Made by a program: the position numbers and the translations under genes. Source: CAYPTI01 sp964413525 [NCBI: uncultured bacterium] (GTDB lineage: Bacteria > T1Sed10-126). Taken from it: a stretch of 5,711 nt of DNA. This document shows, piece after piece, positions 1-5,709 of the stretch. The notes beneath the pieces were generated by a model. That model saw nothing but the letters and a program-made list of their open reading frames with translations. It made no database searches and was not told where the DNA came from. The stretch's first letter is position 1, and the number at the start of each line of letters is the position of its first letter. The stretch is taken from positions 1 to 5,711 of the forward strand of contig CAYPTI010000114.1 of NCBI GenBank assembly GCA_964413525.1, in the 5' to 3' direction.

Positions 1-32
1 ACAACCCCGTCGAGCTGAAGCAGCGAGTTCAC
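1..32 (-). CDS. 5' end of an unidentified minus-strand gene, cut by the window edge
   Basis: Reading leftwards, a GTG codon at 32-30 overlaps the stop codon of the TenI-like gene (GTGA arrangement). It opens a frame with no stop to the edge, encoding MNSLLQLDGV and part of the next codon. A strong ribosome binding site, AAGGAGG on the minus strand (46-40), lies 7 bases before the GTG, which is near-ideal spacing. This is the main support for a real translated gene coupled to the one before it. Ten residues are too few to identify it. The pattern of short hydrophobic run then 'LDGV' resembles the first strand of many ABC-transporter ATPases, but that is only a guess. Confidence 0.45.
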   Translation of the reverse strand, partial: MNSLLQLDGV

Positions 33-637
33 GAAACCGCCTCCTTCATAGCCTTCCACCGGCGTTCGGGATGGTCGGTATCCATCAGCCATCCGATGCC
101 GGCGGCCCCGAAAGCCCCCGCGTCCCGACACGTCCTGGCGAGCTCCGGGGTAACCCCGCCCAGGGCGATGACCGGTATTTGAGCCGTATTACAAAGTTGA
201 CGAACGCCGTCGACCCCGACGCACTCCGTTTGGCTAAGCTTCGGTTTGCTCGGGGTGGGTGCCACGGGACCATAACAGACATACTCGGCCCCGTTGACTT
301 CAGCTCGTCTGGCCTCGTTCAGGGAATGAACCGAGCATCCCACGAGGTCTCCCGGGGAAAGGAGATTCCGCAGGCGTTGTACCGGCAGACCGTTCCCGGG
401 CCGGTGAACGCCGTCCGCCCCAACCAGCCGGGCCAGGTCGGCCCGACCGTTGATCAGGATTGTTGTTTCGTCGCCATAACCAATGGAGTCGCAGGCAATT
501 TCGTACCGTTCACGGTCGGAACGGGTCTTGTCGCGGATCTGAATCGCGGGAACCCCCAGTTCGGCCAGGGTACGAATTCGATCGGTCACCGGCACCGGAC
601 ACCGTGTCTGGTCGGTGATGGCGAGATAACGAAACAT
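29..637 (-). CDS. TenI/ThiE-like protein (thiamine phosphate synthase superfamily)
   Basis: A 202-residue TIM-barrel protein of the ThiE/TenI family, the normal length for it. Visible family signatures are the first strand (YLAITD, 4-9), QIRDK (33-37), GADGVH (73-78), the SVHS block (102-105), GP..PTPSKP (123-132) and IALGGVTPE (157-165). ThiE joins the pyrimidine and thiazole halves of thiamine. Here the Mg-pyrophosphate ligands of true ThiE look lost: the usual Asn-Asp is Asn-Gly (63-64) and the usual HLGQ is HRPG (78-81). The SVHS segment resembles TenI, where the His acts in thiazole tautomerisation, so a TenI-like tautomerase or a new role is more likely than thiamine phosphate synthase. 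ATG at 637 is preferred over TTG at 640 because GGAGG lies 6 bases upstream of the ATG but only 3 from the TTG. It overlaps the next minus-strand gene and is divergent from rny. Confidence 0.85.
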   Translation of the reverse strand: MFRYLAITDQTRCPVPVTDRIRTLAELGVPAIQIRDKTRSDRERYEIACDSIGYGDETTILINGRADLARLVGADGVHRPGNGLPVQRLRNLLSPGDLVGCSVHSLNEARRAEVNGAEYVCYGPVAPTPSKPKLSQTECVGVDGVRQLCNTAQIPVIALGGVTPELARTCRDAGAFGAAGIGWLMDTDHPERRWKAMKEAVS

Positions 638-643
638 CAAGAA

Positions 644-648
644 CCTCC
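644..648 (-). promoter_or_regulatory. ribosome binding site of the TenI-like gene
   Basis: GGAGG on the minus strand, 6 bases upstream of ATG at 637-635 and 3 bases from the alternative TTG at 640-638. The spacing selects the ATG. Confidence 0.75.
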
Positions 649-653
649 GTTCG

Positions 654-682
654 TTGACTCGAAGGGGGGTTGTGGGTAGGCT
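654..682 (+). promoter_or_regulatory. candidate sigma-70-type promoter toward rny
   Basis: TTGACT at 654-659 (5 of 6 matches to the -35 consensus) is followed after exactly 17 bases by TAGGCT at 677-682. The latter matches only 3 of 6, but these are the most conserved -10 positions (first T, second A, last T). Transcription would start near 689 and leave a leader of about 165 bases before rny. A weaker alternative is TTTACA at 779-784 with GATGGT at 802-807. No convincing promoter was found for the minus-strand genes in this gap. Confidence 0.25.
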
Positions 683-692
683 ATGGTTATCC

Positions 693-708
693 CTTCGATT
701 AAGCGAAG
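693..708. repeat. short inverted repeat in the divergent intergenic region
   Basis: CTTCG (693-697) and CGAAG (704-708) form a perfect 5-bp inverted repeat around the 6-base centre ATTAAG. It sits between the two divergent genes, just after the candidate rny promoter. It could be a small operator or a weak hairpin, or a chance match; there is no T-tract, so it is not a terminator. Confidence 0.2.
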
Positions 709-812
709 CTGATTGCCGGTAAATGAATTGAATGGTAACCGAATGTTGATTTCTGGACGTAACGATTCATCGTCGATCTTTACAGTTGAACGGTCCGGTT
801 TGATGGTCCTGG

Positions 813-834
813 TGATCGGTGCTCGCTGATCGGT
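813..834 (+). repeat. direct repeat in the rny leader
   Basis: TGATCGGT occurs at 813-820 and again at 827-834, 14 bases apart start to start (about 1.3 helical turns), just before the rny ribosome binding site (838-844). It may be a protein-binding site in DNA or leader RNA, or simply low-complexity sequence. No function can be read from it. Confidence 0.25.
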
Positions 835-852
835 TCCGGAGGTGCCGATTCA

Positions 853-2412
853 GTGAATTTTACACTACCTACCCTCTCTTTCGAGCAAATTCTCATCCTG
901 ATTGGTATCGGTCTGGTCCTGTTTCTGGCGGGGTATGTTGTCCGTCAGTGGCTGGCACGTCGAGTTTTACACGGGGCCGAGCAGCGGGCCGACGAGATCC
1001 TGGAGGAAGCCGAGCGGGAGGCCGAATCCCGTAAGAAGGAAATTCTCTGGGAGGCTCGTGAGGAAGCGGAGCAGAAGAAGGAAGAACTGGAAGAACAGCT
1101 CGACGAGGAACGGCAGAAACTTGAACTTAGGGAAGAGGAACTGCAGGAGAAGGAACAGGAACTTGAGGAGCGTCTCGACGAAGTTTACGACGAGATCGAG
1201 GACCTCAAGGACCGCCGGGAGGAACTGGACGAGCGGGAGGAGGCGGTGCGGGAGAAATTCCGCGAAGCCGAGGATAAGCTGGAACAGATCTCCGGTCTTA
1301 CCGCCGATCAGGCGCGCGAACGGCTCCGTGAGTCCCTGGAGGAAGAGGCGCGAAAACAGGCGGCCCAGAACATCCGGAAGATTGAAACCCAGGCCAAACA
1401 GGAGGCGGAGAACCGGGCCCGCCGGATCGTCGCCCGGGCGCTCCAGCGGTGTGCGGTCGAACAGACCACTGAGTCCACGGTTCAGGTCGTGGATTTACCG
1501 TCCGACGACATGAAGGGCCGGATCATCGGCCGGGACGGCCGCAACATCCGGGCCTTTGAGAAGGCCACCGGGGTAGACCTGATCGTTGACGACACCCCGG
1601 AGGCCGTGTCCATCTCCTGCTTTCACCCCATCCGACGGGAGGTGGCGCGAGTCACCCTGGAGAAACTTATCGTGGACGGTCGAATCCAGCCGGCCCGGAT
1701 CGAGGAAACTTACGAGAAGACCCGGGAAGAACTCGAGGAGCAGATCATTGAAATTGGTCAGCAGGCCCTGACGGAAGTGGGCGTTCCCGGGGTGGCGGAC
1801 GAACTGGTGCGTCGGCTGGGCCGGCTGAAATTCTTCGTCGAGGCGGGCCAGAACCAGCTGGAACATTCCGTTCAGGTGGCTCATCTCGCCGAACTGATCG
1901 CCAACGAGATGGGGGCCGACGCCGAGATGGCCAAGCGCTGCGGGATTCTCCACGCCATCGGCAAAACCGAGTCGCATGAGAACGGACAGTCCTACGCCCA
2001 GGCCGGGGCGAACCTGGCCGAGAAACACGGGGAACCCGAACCGGTCATTTACGCCATCTCCGCTCATACCGAGGAGAAACCCTTTCAGACGGTGGAAGGC
2101 ATCATCACCCACGTGGCGTTTTTAATTTCGATCAATCGTCCCGGGGCCCGCCGGGACAAGTTTCAGAGCTTCATCAACCGGCTTGAAAACATGGAATCCC
2201 TCGCCGAAGGATTTGAGGGGGTCGACGATGCCTTCGCCATCCAGGCCGGACGGGAACTGCGTGTGGTGGTTCAGGACGAACAGGTCGACGACAGCGAGGC
2301 CGAATACCTGGCCCGGCAGATCGTCGACCGGTTGAACGAAGAAATCGATTTTCCCGATCAGGTCAAAGTATCCCTGCTGCGGGAAAAACGGGTGATTGAT
2401 TACGCGCGCTGA
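853..2412 (+). CDS. rny: ribonuclease Y family protein with a degenerate HD catalytic site
   Basis: 519 residues, full length for RNase Y, the membrane-anchored endonuclease that initiates mRNA decay. In order: one N-terminal transmembrane segment (about 10-31), a long charged coiled coil (about 40-205), a KH RNA-binding domain (about 208-275, with GRDG at 226-229 as its GxxG loop), an HD domain (about 335-430), and the family C-terminal domain ending in DYAR. The first HD histidine is present (H338, in EHSVQVAH), as is H367, but the partner Asp of the HD dyad is Ala (368, codon GCC at 1954-1956). Against the remembered Bacillus sequence, which aligns here without gaps, GSH becomes QSY (Y381), SHHGD becomes AHTEE (404-408) and the distal metal-binding Asp is Phe (423). 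Metal-dependent cleavage is therefore doubtful; RNA binding, membrane anchoring and oligomerisation should remain. The GTG start has GGAGGTG 8 bases upstream (838-844). It heads the operon with ymdB and spoVS. The family assignment is certain; inactivity is inferred. Confidence 0.96.
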   Translation: MNFTLPTLSFEQILILIGIGLVLFLAGYVVRQWLARRVLHGAEQRADEILEEAEREAESRKKEILWEAREEAEQKKEELEEQLDEERQKLELREEELQEKEQELEERLDEVYDEIEDLKDRREELDEREEAVREKFREAEDKLEQISGLTADQARERLRESLEEEARKQAAQNIRKIETQAKQEAENRARRIVARALQRCAVEQTTESTVQVVDLPSDDMKGRIIGRDGRNIRAFEKATGVDLIVDDTPEAVSISCFHPIRREVARVTLEKLIVDGRIQPARIEETYEKTREELEEQIIEIGQQALTEVGVPGVADELVRRLGRLKFFVEAGQNQLEHSVQVAHLAELIANEMGADAEMAKRCGILHAIGKTESHENGQSYAQAGANLAEKHGEPEPVIYAISAHTEEKPFQTVEGIITHVAFLISINRPGARRDKFQSFINRLENMESLAEGFEGVDDAFAIQAGRELRVVVQDEQVDDSEAEYLARQIVDRLNEEIDFPDQVKVSLLREKRVIDYAR

Positions 2413-2453
2413 TTCATACCTGCCATTCCCGCCGACTGAGCGCGATTCCGCCG

Positions 2454-2503
2454 GGTGAGGATTGATTCCCCGGACTGGATCCCTCGCCGTTCCGGGCCTC
2501 ACC
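2454..2503 (+). promoter_or_regulatory. intercistronic RNA hairpin before ymdB
   Basis: GGTGAGG (2454-2460) pairs perfectly with CCTCACC (2497-2503). Directly inside it CCCGGA (2469-2474) pairs with TCCGGG (2491-2496). This gives 13 base pairs in one arm with an 8-base bulge on the 5' side only (2461-2468) and a 16-base loop. There is no T-tract, so it is not an intrinsic terminator. The 3' foot touches the ymdB ribosome binding site (2504-2508). It could therefore influence ribosome loading, protect the downstream mRNA end after processing, or mark a cleavage point between rny and the rest of the operon. The pairing is seen; the function is inferred. Confidence 0.5.
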
Positions 2504-2508
2504 GGAGG
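2504..2508 (+). promoter_or_regulatory. ribosome binding site of ymdB
   Basis: GGAGG lies 8 bases before TTG at 2517 and 14 bases before the in-frame ATG at 2523. Spacing favours the TTG, although family alignment would begin at the ATG. An out-of-frame ATG at 2513 is only 4 bases away. Confidence 0.65.
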
Positions 2509-2516
2509 ATTGATGA

Positions 2517-3305
2517 TTGAACATGAACATATTTATGATCGGTGACATTGTGAGCGGCCCTGGACGGTCCGTCGTTCGGGATTACCTGGCCGGCCGGGAC
2601 GATCTGGATTTCGTCGTGGCCAACGGGGAAAACGCAGCCGGGGGGCTGGGCATTACCGAACAAATCGCCTTTCAGCTTCAGGAATACGGCGTGGATGTCA
2701 TCACCACGGGAAATCACGTCTGGAAAAAGACCGACTTTGTCGATCGGCTCGAAGAAGATCCGGAGCCCCTGAACACCCTTCGGCCGCTCAATTATCCCGC
2801 GCCGGCTCCGGGACCGGGGTACCGGTCGTACCGGTGCGACGGGACGGACATTCTGGTGGTCAACCTTCAGGGTCGTACCTTCATGGAACCGATCGACTGC
2901 CCGTTTGAGCGGATTGACAACCTGCTCGAGGAACGGGACGAGGACGTTATCCTGGTCGATTTTCACGCCGAGGCGACGAGCGAAAAACGGGCCATGGCTC
3001 AATACCTGGACGGTCGGGTGACGGCCGTCGTGGGGACTCACACCCATGTTCAGACCGCCGATGAACAAATTCTGGCCGACGGGACGGCCTACCTGACCGA
3101 CCTCGGGATGACCGGCCCGTACAACTCAACCATCGGGGTCCGGCACGAACTCGCCCGGAAACGGTTTTTGACGGGACGGCCCACACGGTTTAAGGTTGAG
3201 AAGCGGGGACCCCGGATGATTAACGGTCTGATCGTGTCGCTGGACGACAATGCCGTAACGAACGTGGAGCGAGTGAACGAACAGCTTCCGGAGAGGACGC
3301 ACTAA
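2517..3305 (+). CDS. ymdB: YmdB-family metallophosphoesterase (TIGR00282 type)
   Basis: 262 residues, the usual length. B. subtilis YmdB hydrolyses 2',3'-cyclic nucleotides, binds two metal ions, and affects RNA turnover and the choice between motility and biofilm. Every expected metal ligand is present: D10 (MIGD), E38 (NGEN), N66 and H67 (GNH), H150 (DFHAEATSEK), H175 and H177 (GTHTHVQTAD). The family blocks NLQGRTF (116-122) and LGMTGPY (196-202) are also intact, so an active cytoplasmic enzyme is expected. The TTG start at 2517 is chosen on ribosome-binding-site spacing. Starting at ATG 2523 would remove two residues and match the family N-terminus (MNIFMIGD) exactly. It follows rny after a 104-base structured gap and is separated from spoVS by one base. 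The same rny-ymdB-spoVS order occurs in Bacillus, which supports a shared role in RNA metabolism or developmental regulation. Confidence 0.95.
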   Translation: MNMNIFMIGDIVSGPGRSVVRDYLAGRDDLDFVVANGENAAGGLGITEQIAFQLQEYGVDVITTGNHVWKKTDFVDRLEEDPEPLNTLRPLNYPAPAPGPGYRSYRCDGTDILVVNLQGRTFMEPIDCPFERIDNLLEERDEDVILVDFHAEATSEKRAMAQYLDGRVTAVVGTHTHVQTADEQILADGTAYLTDLGMTGPYNSTIGVRHELARKRFLTGRPTRFKVEKRGPRMINGLIVSLDDNAVTNVERVNEQLPERTH

Positions 3306-3306
3306 C

Positions 3307-3606
3307 GTGAGCGATTCTACGGACGACCAGTCCGACGACGGTCCCCAGCTGTTGAGGGTCTCGTCCAATTCCAGCCCGACCTCGGTCGCCGGAGCCATAG
3401 CGGGGTTCATCGGCGAGGATGGCGAAGTTCAGCTTCAGAGCATCGGAGCGGCTGCCGTCAACCAGGCCACCAAGGCGATCGCCATCGCACGGGGATACGT
3501 GGCCTCCAGCGGCCACGATCTGATCTGCGTTCCGGCCTTCGTTGACGTGGAGATCGACGGTGAGGAACGAACGGCGATCCGGTTTACCGTTCGTCCCCGC
3601 GACTGA
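3307..3606 (+). CDS. spoVS: stage V sporulation protein S (SpoVS), Alba-fold protein
   Basis: 99 residues; residues 15-99 match SpoVS throughout, including RVSSNSSPTSVAGAIAG (17-33), IGAAAVNQATKAIAIARG (near 48-65) and the DLICVPAF...IDGEERTAI block (near 73-93). SpoVS adopts an Alba-like fold, suggesting nucleic-acid or protein binding; in Bacillus it is needed for spore coat assembly and affects septation, but it also occurs in many bacteria that do not form spores. The first 14 residues are an extra acidic, low-complexity stretch (Ser, Asp, Gln) compared with the usual protein of about 86 residues. Start: GTG one base after the ymdB stop, with GGAGAGGA (3290-3297) 9 bases upstream inside the end of ymdB. 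No better start lies just before the conserved core, so the extension appears real. Translation is probably coupled to ymdB. Confidence 0.94.
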   Translation: MSDSTDDQSDDGPQLLRVSSNSSPTSVAGAIAGFIGEDGEVQLQSIGAAAVNQATKAIAIARGYVASSGHDLICVPAFVDVEIDGEERTAIRFTVRPRD

Positions 3607-3625
3607 GCCGGCGTCAGCCCCCACC

Positions 3626-4480
3626 ATGACCATGGAGACCGCCAACCGGATTGACGGGCAATCTCTGGCCGACGACCGGCTGAACGACGTTCGCCAGCGC
3701 AGTGAAGGACTTCCCCGATCCCCCCGCCTTCACGTCATTACCGCCGTCAGCGACGACGCCACCCGGAGCTACATTCGACAGAAGTCAACCAGCGCCGGTC
3801 GGGTGGGCATCGAAACCCGCGTCCACGATTTTTCGGAAGACTCCCGACCTGAGGACGCCCTGGAAACCATCCGGGAACTCAACAACGATCCCCGGGCGGA
3901 CGGCATCATCGTTCAGCTTCCCCTGCCGGAGGGCTGGCCGGAATCCCGCCTGCTTGAAGCCGTGGACCCGGCACGGGACGTCGACGGCCTCCACCCCTAC
4001 AACTTTGGCCGGTTGCTCAGCGGGGAGGACCCCCTGTTCATCCCGCCAACCCCCCTGGGGATTCTGTCCATGCTCTCTGCTTATGACGTAGACCTGTCAG
4101 GGCTCCATGCCGCGCTTGTCGGCATGGGTCGGCTGGTCGGCCGCCCGCTCTCCCAGGAACTGTTGAACCGTGATGCAACCGTCGTGTGTCTGCATAAGAT
4201 GAGCCGGGAGGTTCGGGCCGAGACCCGGCGGGCTCAGCTGATCGTGGCGGCCGCCGGGGTACCCCGGTTGATCGGGCCGGACCACGTTTCCGACGGGACC
4301 ATCGTCATCGACGCGGGCATTCACCGGATGGGGGACGAACTGGTCGGGGACGTGGACTTTGAACCCGTGGCTGAGAAGGCTCGCCTCATCACGCCGGTGC
4401 CGGGCGGCGTCGGCCCGATGACCGTGGCCTGCCTGCTATCCAACACGGTGAAGTCGTCCGAACGACGCCAGCAGAACTGA
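3626..4480 (+). CDS. folD: bifunctional methylenetetrahydrofolate dehydrogenase/cyclohydrolase
   Basis: 284 residues, normal for FolD. The cytoplasmic enzyme oxidises 5,10-methylene-THF to methenyl-THF and hydrolyses it to 10-formyl-THF, feeding purine and formyl-Met-tRNA synthesis. The N-terminal catalytic domain has IDG (9-11), the catalytic Y49-x3-K53 pair, VQLPLP with Q97 (96-101) and DVDGLHPYN with D120 (118-126). The Rossmann domain has GMGRLVGRP (166-174) and the closing PVPGGVGPMT (257-266). Divergent points are PPTP (140-143) instead of the usual PCTP, GMGRLVG instead of GRSxIVG, and HKMS (190-193) instead of an HSxT-like motif. All catalytic residues are present, so activity is expected, but cofactor preference could differ. 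The start is chosen by homology at ATG 3626 (a second ATG lies at 3632). No ribosome binding site precedes it, and translation probably depends on ribosomes finishing spoVS 19 bases upstream. It overlaps xseA by one base. Confidence 0.93.
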   Translation: MTMETANRIDGQSLADDRLNDVRQRSEGLPRSPRLHVITAVSDDATRSYIRQKSTSAGRVGIETRVHDFSEDSRPEDALETIRELNNDPRADGIIVQLPLPEGWPESRLLEAVDPARDVDGLHPYNFGRLLSGEDPLFIPPTPLGILSMLSAYDVDLSGLHAALVGMGRLVGRPLSQELLNRDATVVCLHKMSREVRAETRRAQLIVAAAGVPRLIGPDHVSDGTIVIDAGIHRMGDELVGDVDFEPVAEKARLITPVPGGVGPMTVACLLSNTVKSSERRQQN

Positions 4481-5709
4481 TGCAGCCGGAGGAGGTTCGG
4501 AAGAAGGACGCTCCCCTTTCCGTCACCGAAGTCACCCGGGCGTTACAGGACCTGATCCGAAATTCCTTTCCCGGCTTAACCGTCGAGGGAGAGATCTCCG
4601 ACTTCACCCACTACCGTTCCTCCGGCCACATGTACTTCAGTCTTTCCGACGAGGAATCCACCCTTCCCGCCGTGATGTTCCGGCGGGCCAACCAGGCGCT
4701 CGACTTCGATCCCGAAGAAGGGATGCAGGTGGTCGTGGAGGGCCACCTCGACGTGTACGTTCCCCGGGGGCAGTACCAGATCATCGTCGAACAGATGCGC
4801 CCCGCCGGGCGCGGGGAACTGGAACGGGAATTCGAGGAGTTGAAACGGAAACTGGAGAAGGAAGGGGCGCTGAAGGCCGACCGGAAGCGCCCCCTGCCGG
4901 AACTGCCCGGAACGATCGGGGTGGTGACCTCCGGGGACGGGGCCGCCTTCTGGGACATCGTCCGGACCGTCCGCAACCGCTGTCCGGTGGTCCGGGTGGT
5001 GCTGTATCCCTGTCGGGTGAACGGGAAGGAGTCCGGCGAAGAGATCGCCCGCGCGATCCGGCGGTTGCCCGAGCTGGTTGATATCGACTGTATGATCGTC
5101 GGTCGGGGCGGAGGGAGTCCGGAGGACCTGTGGGGATTTAACACCGAACCGGTGGCCCGGGCCATCCTGGATTGTCCGGTGCCCGTGATCAGCGCCGTGG
5201 GACACGAAGTGGACGTCACCATTGCCGACCTGGTGGCCGATCACCGGTCTCCGACCCCCACCGCGGCCGGGGAGGACGTCGTTCCCTCACGGGAGGAACT
5301 GTTGAGGCTTCTCGGGGATCACCGTCGTCGCCTGCGGTCGGCCTATCGTCACCCGCTGGAGCGCCGGAGGGACCAAATCCGGTTTCTGGCGGAAAAGCCG
5401 GTCTTTCAGTCCCCGGAGTCCATGCTGGAGGTCCACCGGGAGCAATTTCGCACGGTCCGGGACCGCTTCCGTCGCGGGGTTGAAGCAGCCCTCGGACGAT
5501 CCGTCGATCGGTTCGAGCGGGTCCGACAGCGGCTTCGGGCCCTGGATCCTCGTTCCGTGCTGAACCGGGGATACACCCTGGTTGAGGACGGGGACGGCCG
5601 GGTGCTCCCCTCCGTGGAGGAGGTCGAGTCCGGCGACCGGATCCTCGTGCGCTGGTCGGATGGAACGGCTGACGCCACGGTCGACGGGACGCAATCCGAC
5701 GACTCCTGA
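4480..5709 (+). CDS. xseA: exodeoxyribonuclease VII large subunit
   Basis: 409 residues, within the family range. With the small subunit XseB it degrades single-stranded DNA from both ends into oligonucleotides, in mismatch repair and damage processing. Domains: N-terminal OB fold (about 10-108: VEGEIS at 35-40, SGHMYFSL at 48-55, Y/VPRGQYQIIVE at 93-104), the catalytic domain (about 133-330), a long Arg-rich helical region (about 270-355) and the C-terminal motif DPRSVLNRGYTLVEDGDG with a short beta domain. Conserved catalytic blocks are GAAFWDI with D159, GRGGGSPEDLWGFN with R209 (208-221), SAVGHEVDVTIAD with H242 and D245 (238-250) and SPTPTAAGE (257-265). The loop SGDG (151-154) replaces the common SPTG. 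The ATG overlaps the folD stop (TGATG), and no ribosome binding site lies upstream, so coupled translation is likely; a GGAGGAGG run lies just inside the gene (4488-4495). The window ends two bases after the stop; xseB is expected next but not visible. Confidence 0.96.
   Translation: MQPEEVRKKDAPLSVTEVTRALQDLIRNSFPGLTVEGEISDFTHYRSSGHMYFSLSDEESTLPAVMFRRANQALDFDPEEGMQVVVEGHLDVYVPRGQYQIIVEQMRPAGRGELEREFEELKRKLEKEGALKADRKRPLPELPGTIGVVTSGDGAAFWDIVRTVRNRCPVVRVVLYPCRVNGKESGEEIARAIRRLPELVDIDCMIVGRGGGSPEDLWGFNTEPVARAILDCPVPVISAVGHEVDVTIADLVADHRSPTPTAAGEDVVPSREELLRLLGDHRRRLRSAYRHPLERRRDQIRFLAEKPVFQSPESMLEVHREQFRTVRDRFRRGVEAALGRSVDRFERVRQRLRALDPRSVLNRGYTLVEDGDGRVLPSVEEVESGDRILVRWSDGTADATVDGTQSDDS

Noticed and set aside
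71-679. Plus-strand open frame of about 200 codons across the TenI-like gene
   Set aside because: The opposite strand encodes a recognisable ThiE/TenI barrel with a good ribosome binding site. The plus-strand product has no recognisable motif and is a shadow typical of high-GC DNA.
683-852. Possible 6S RNA or other structured RNA upstream of rny
   Set aside because: I could not find the long near-symmetric pairing and central bubble expected of 6S RNA, nor a riboswitch core; only short repeats are visible.
970-1470. Repeat-like GAGGAA/GAGCGGGAG sequence
   Set aside because: It is explained by the Glu/Lys/Arg-rich coiled coil of RNase Y, not by a DNA repeat.
1495-2112. Minus-strand open frame of 205 codons inside rny
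   Set aside because: It lies wholly antisense to the conserved KH and HD regions of RNase Y, and the product shows no family features.
2499-3068. Minus-strand open frame antisense to ymdB
   Set aside because: ymdB is conserved throughout this span. The antisense product is low in recognisable structure and comes from codon bias.
3542-3625. Upstream extension of folD to a TTG inside spoVS
   Set aside because: The extra 28 residues have no counterpart in FolD, which begins near the IDG motif, and they would overlap spoVS by 65 bases.
4576-5244. Overlapping minus-strand open frames antisense to xseA
   Set aside because: They are His/Gly/Pro- or Ser/Arg-rich shadows of the XseA catalytic domain, with no family resemblance.
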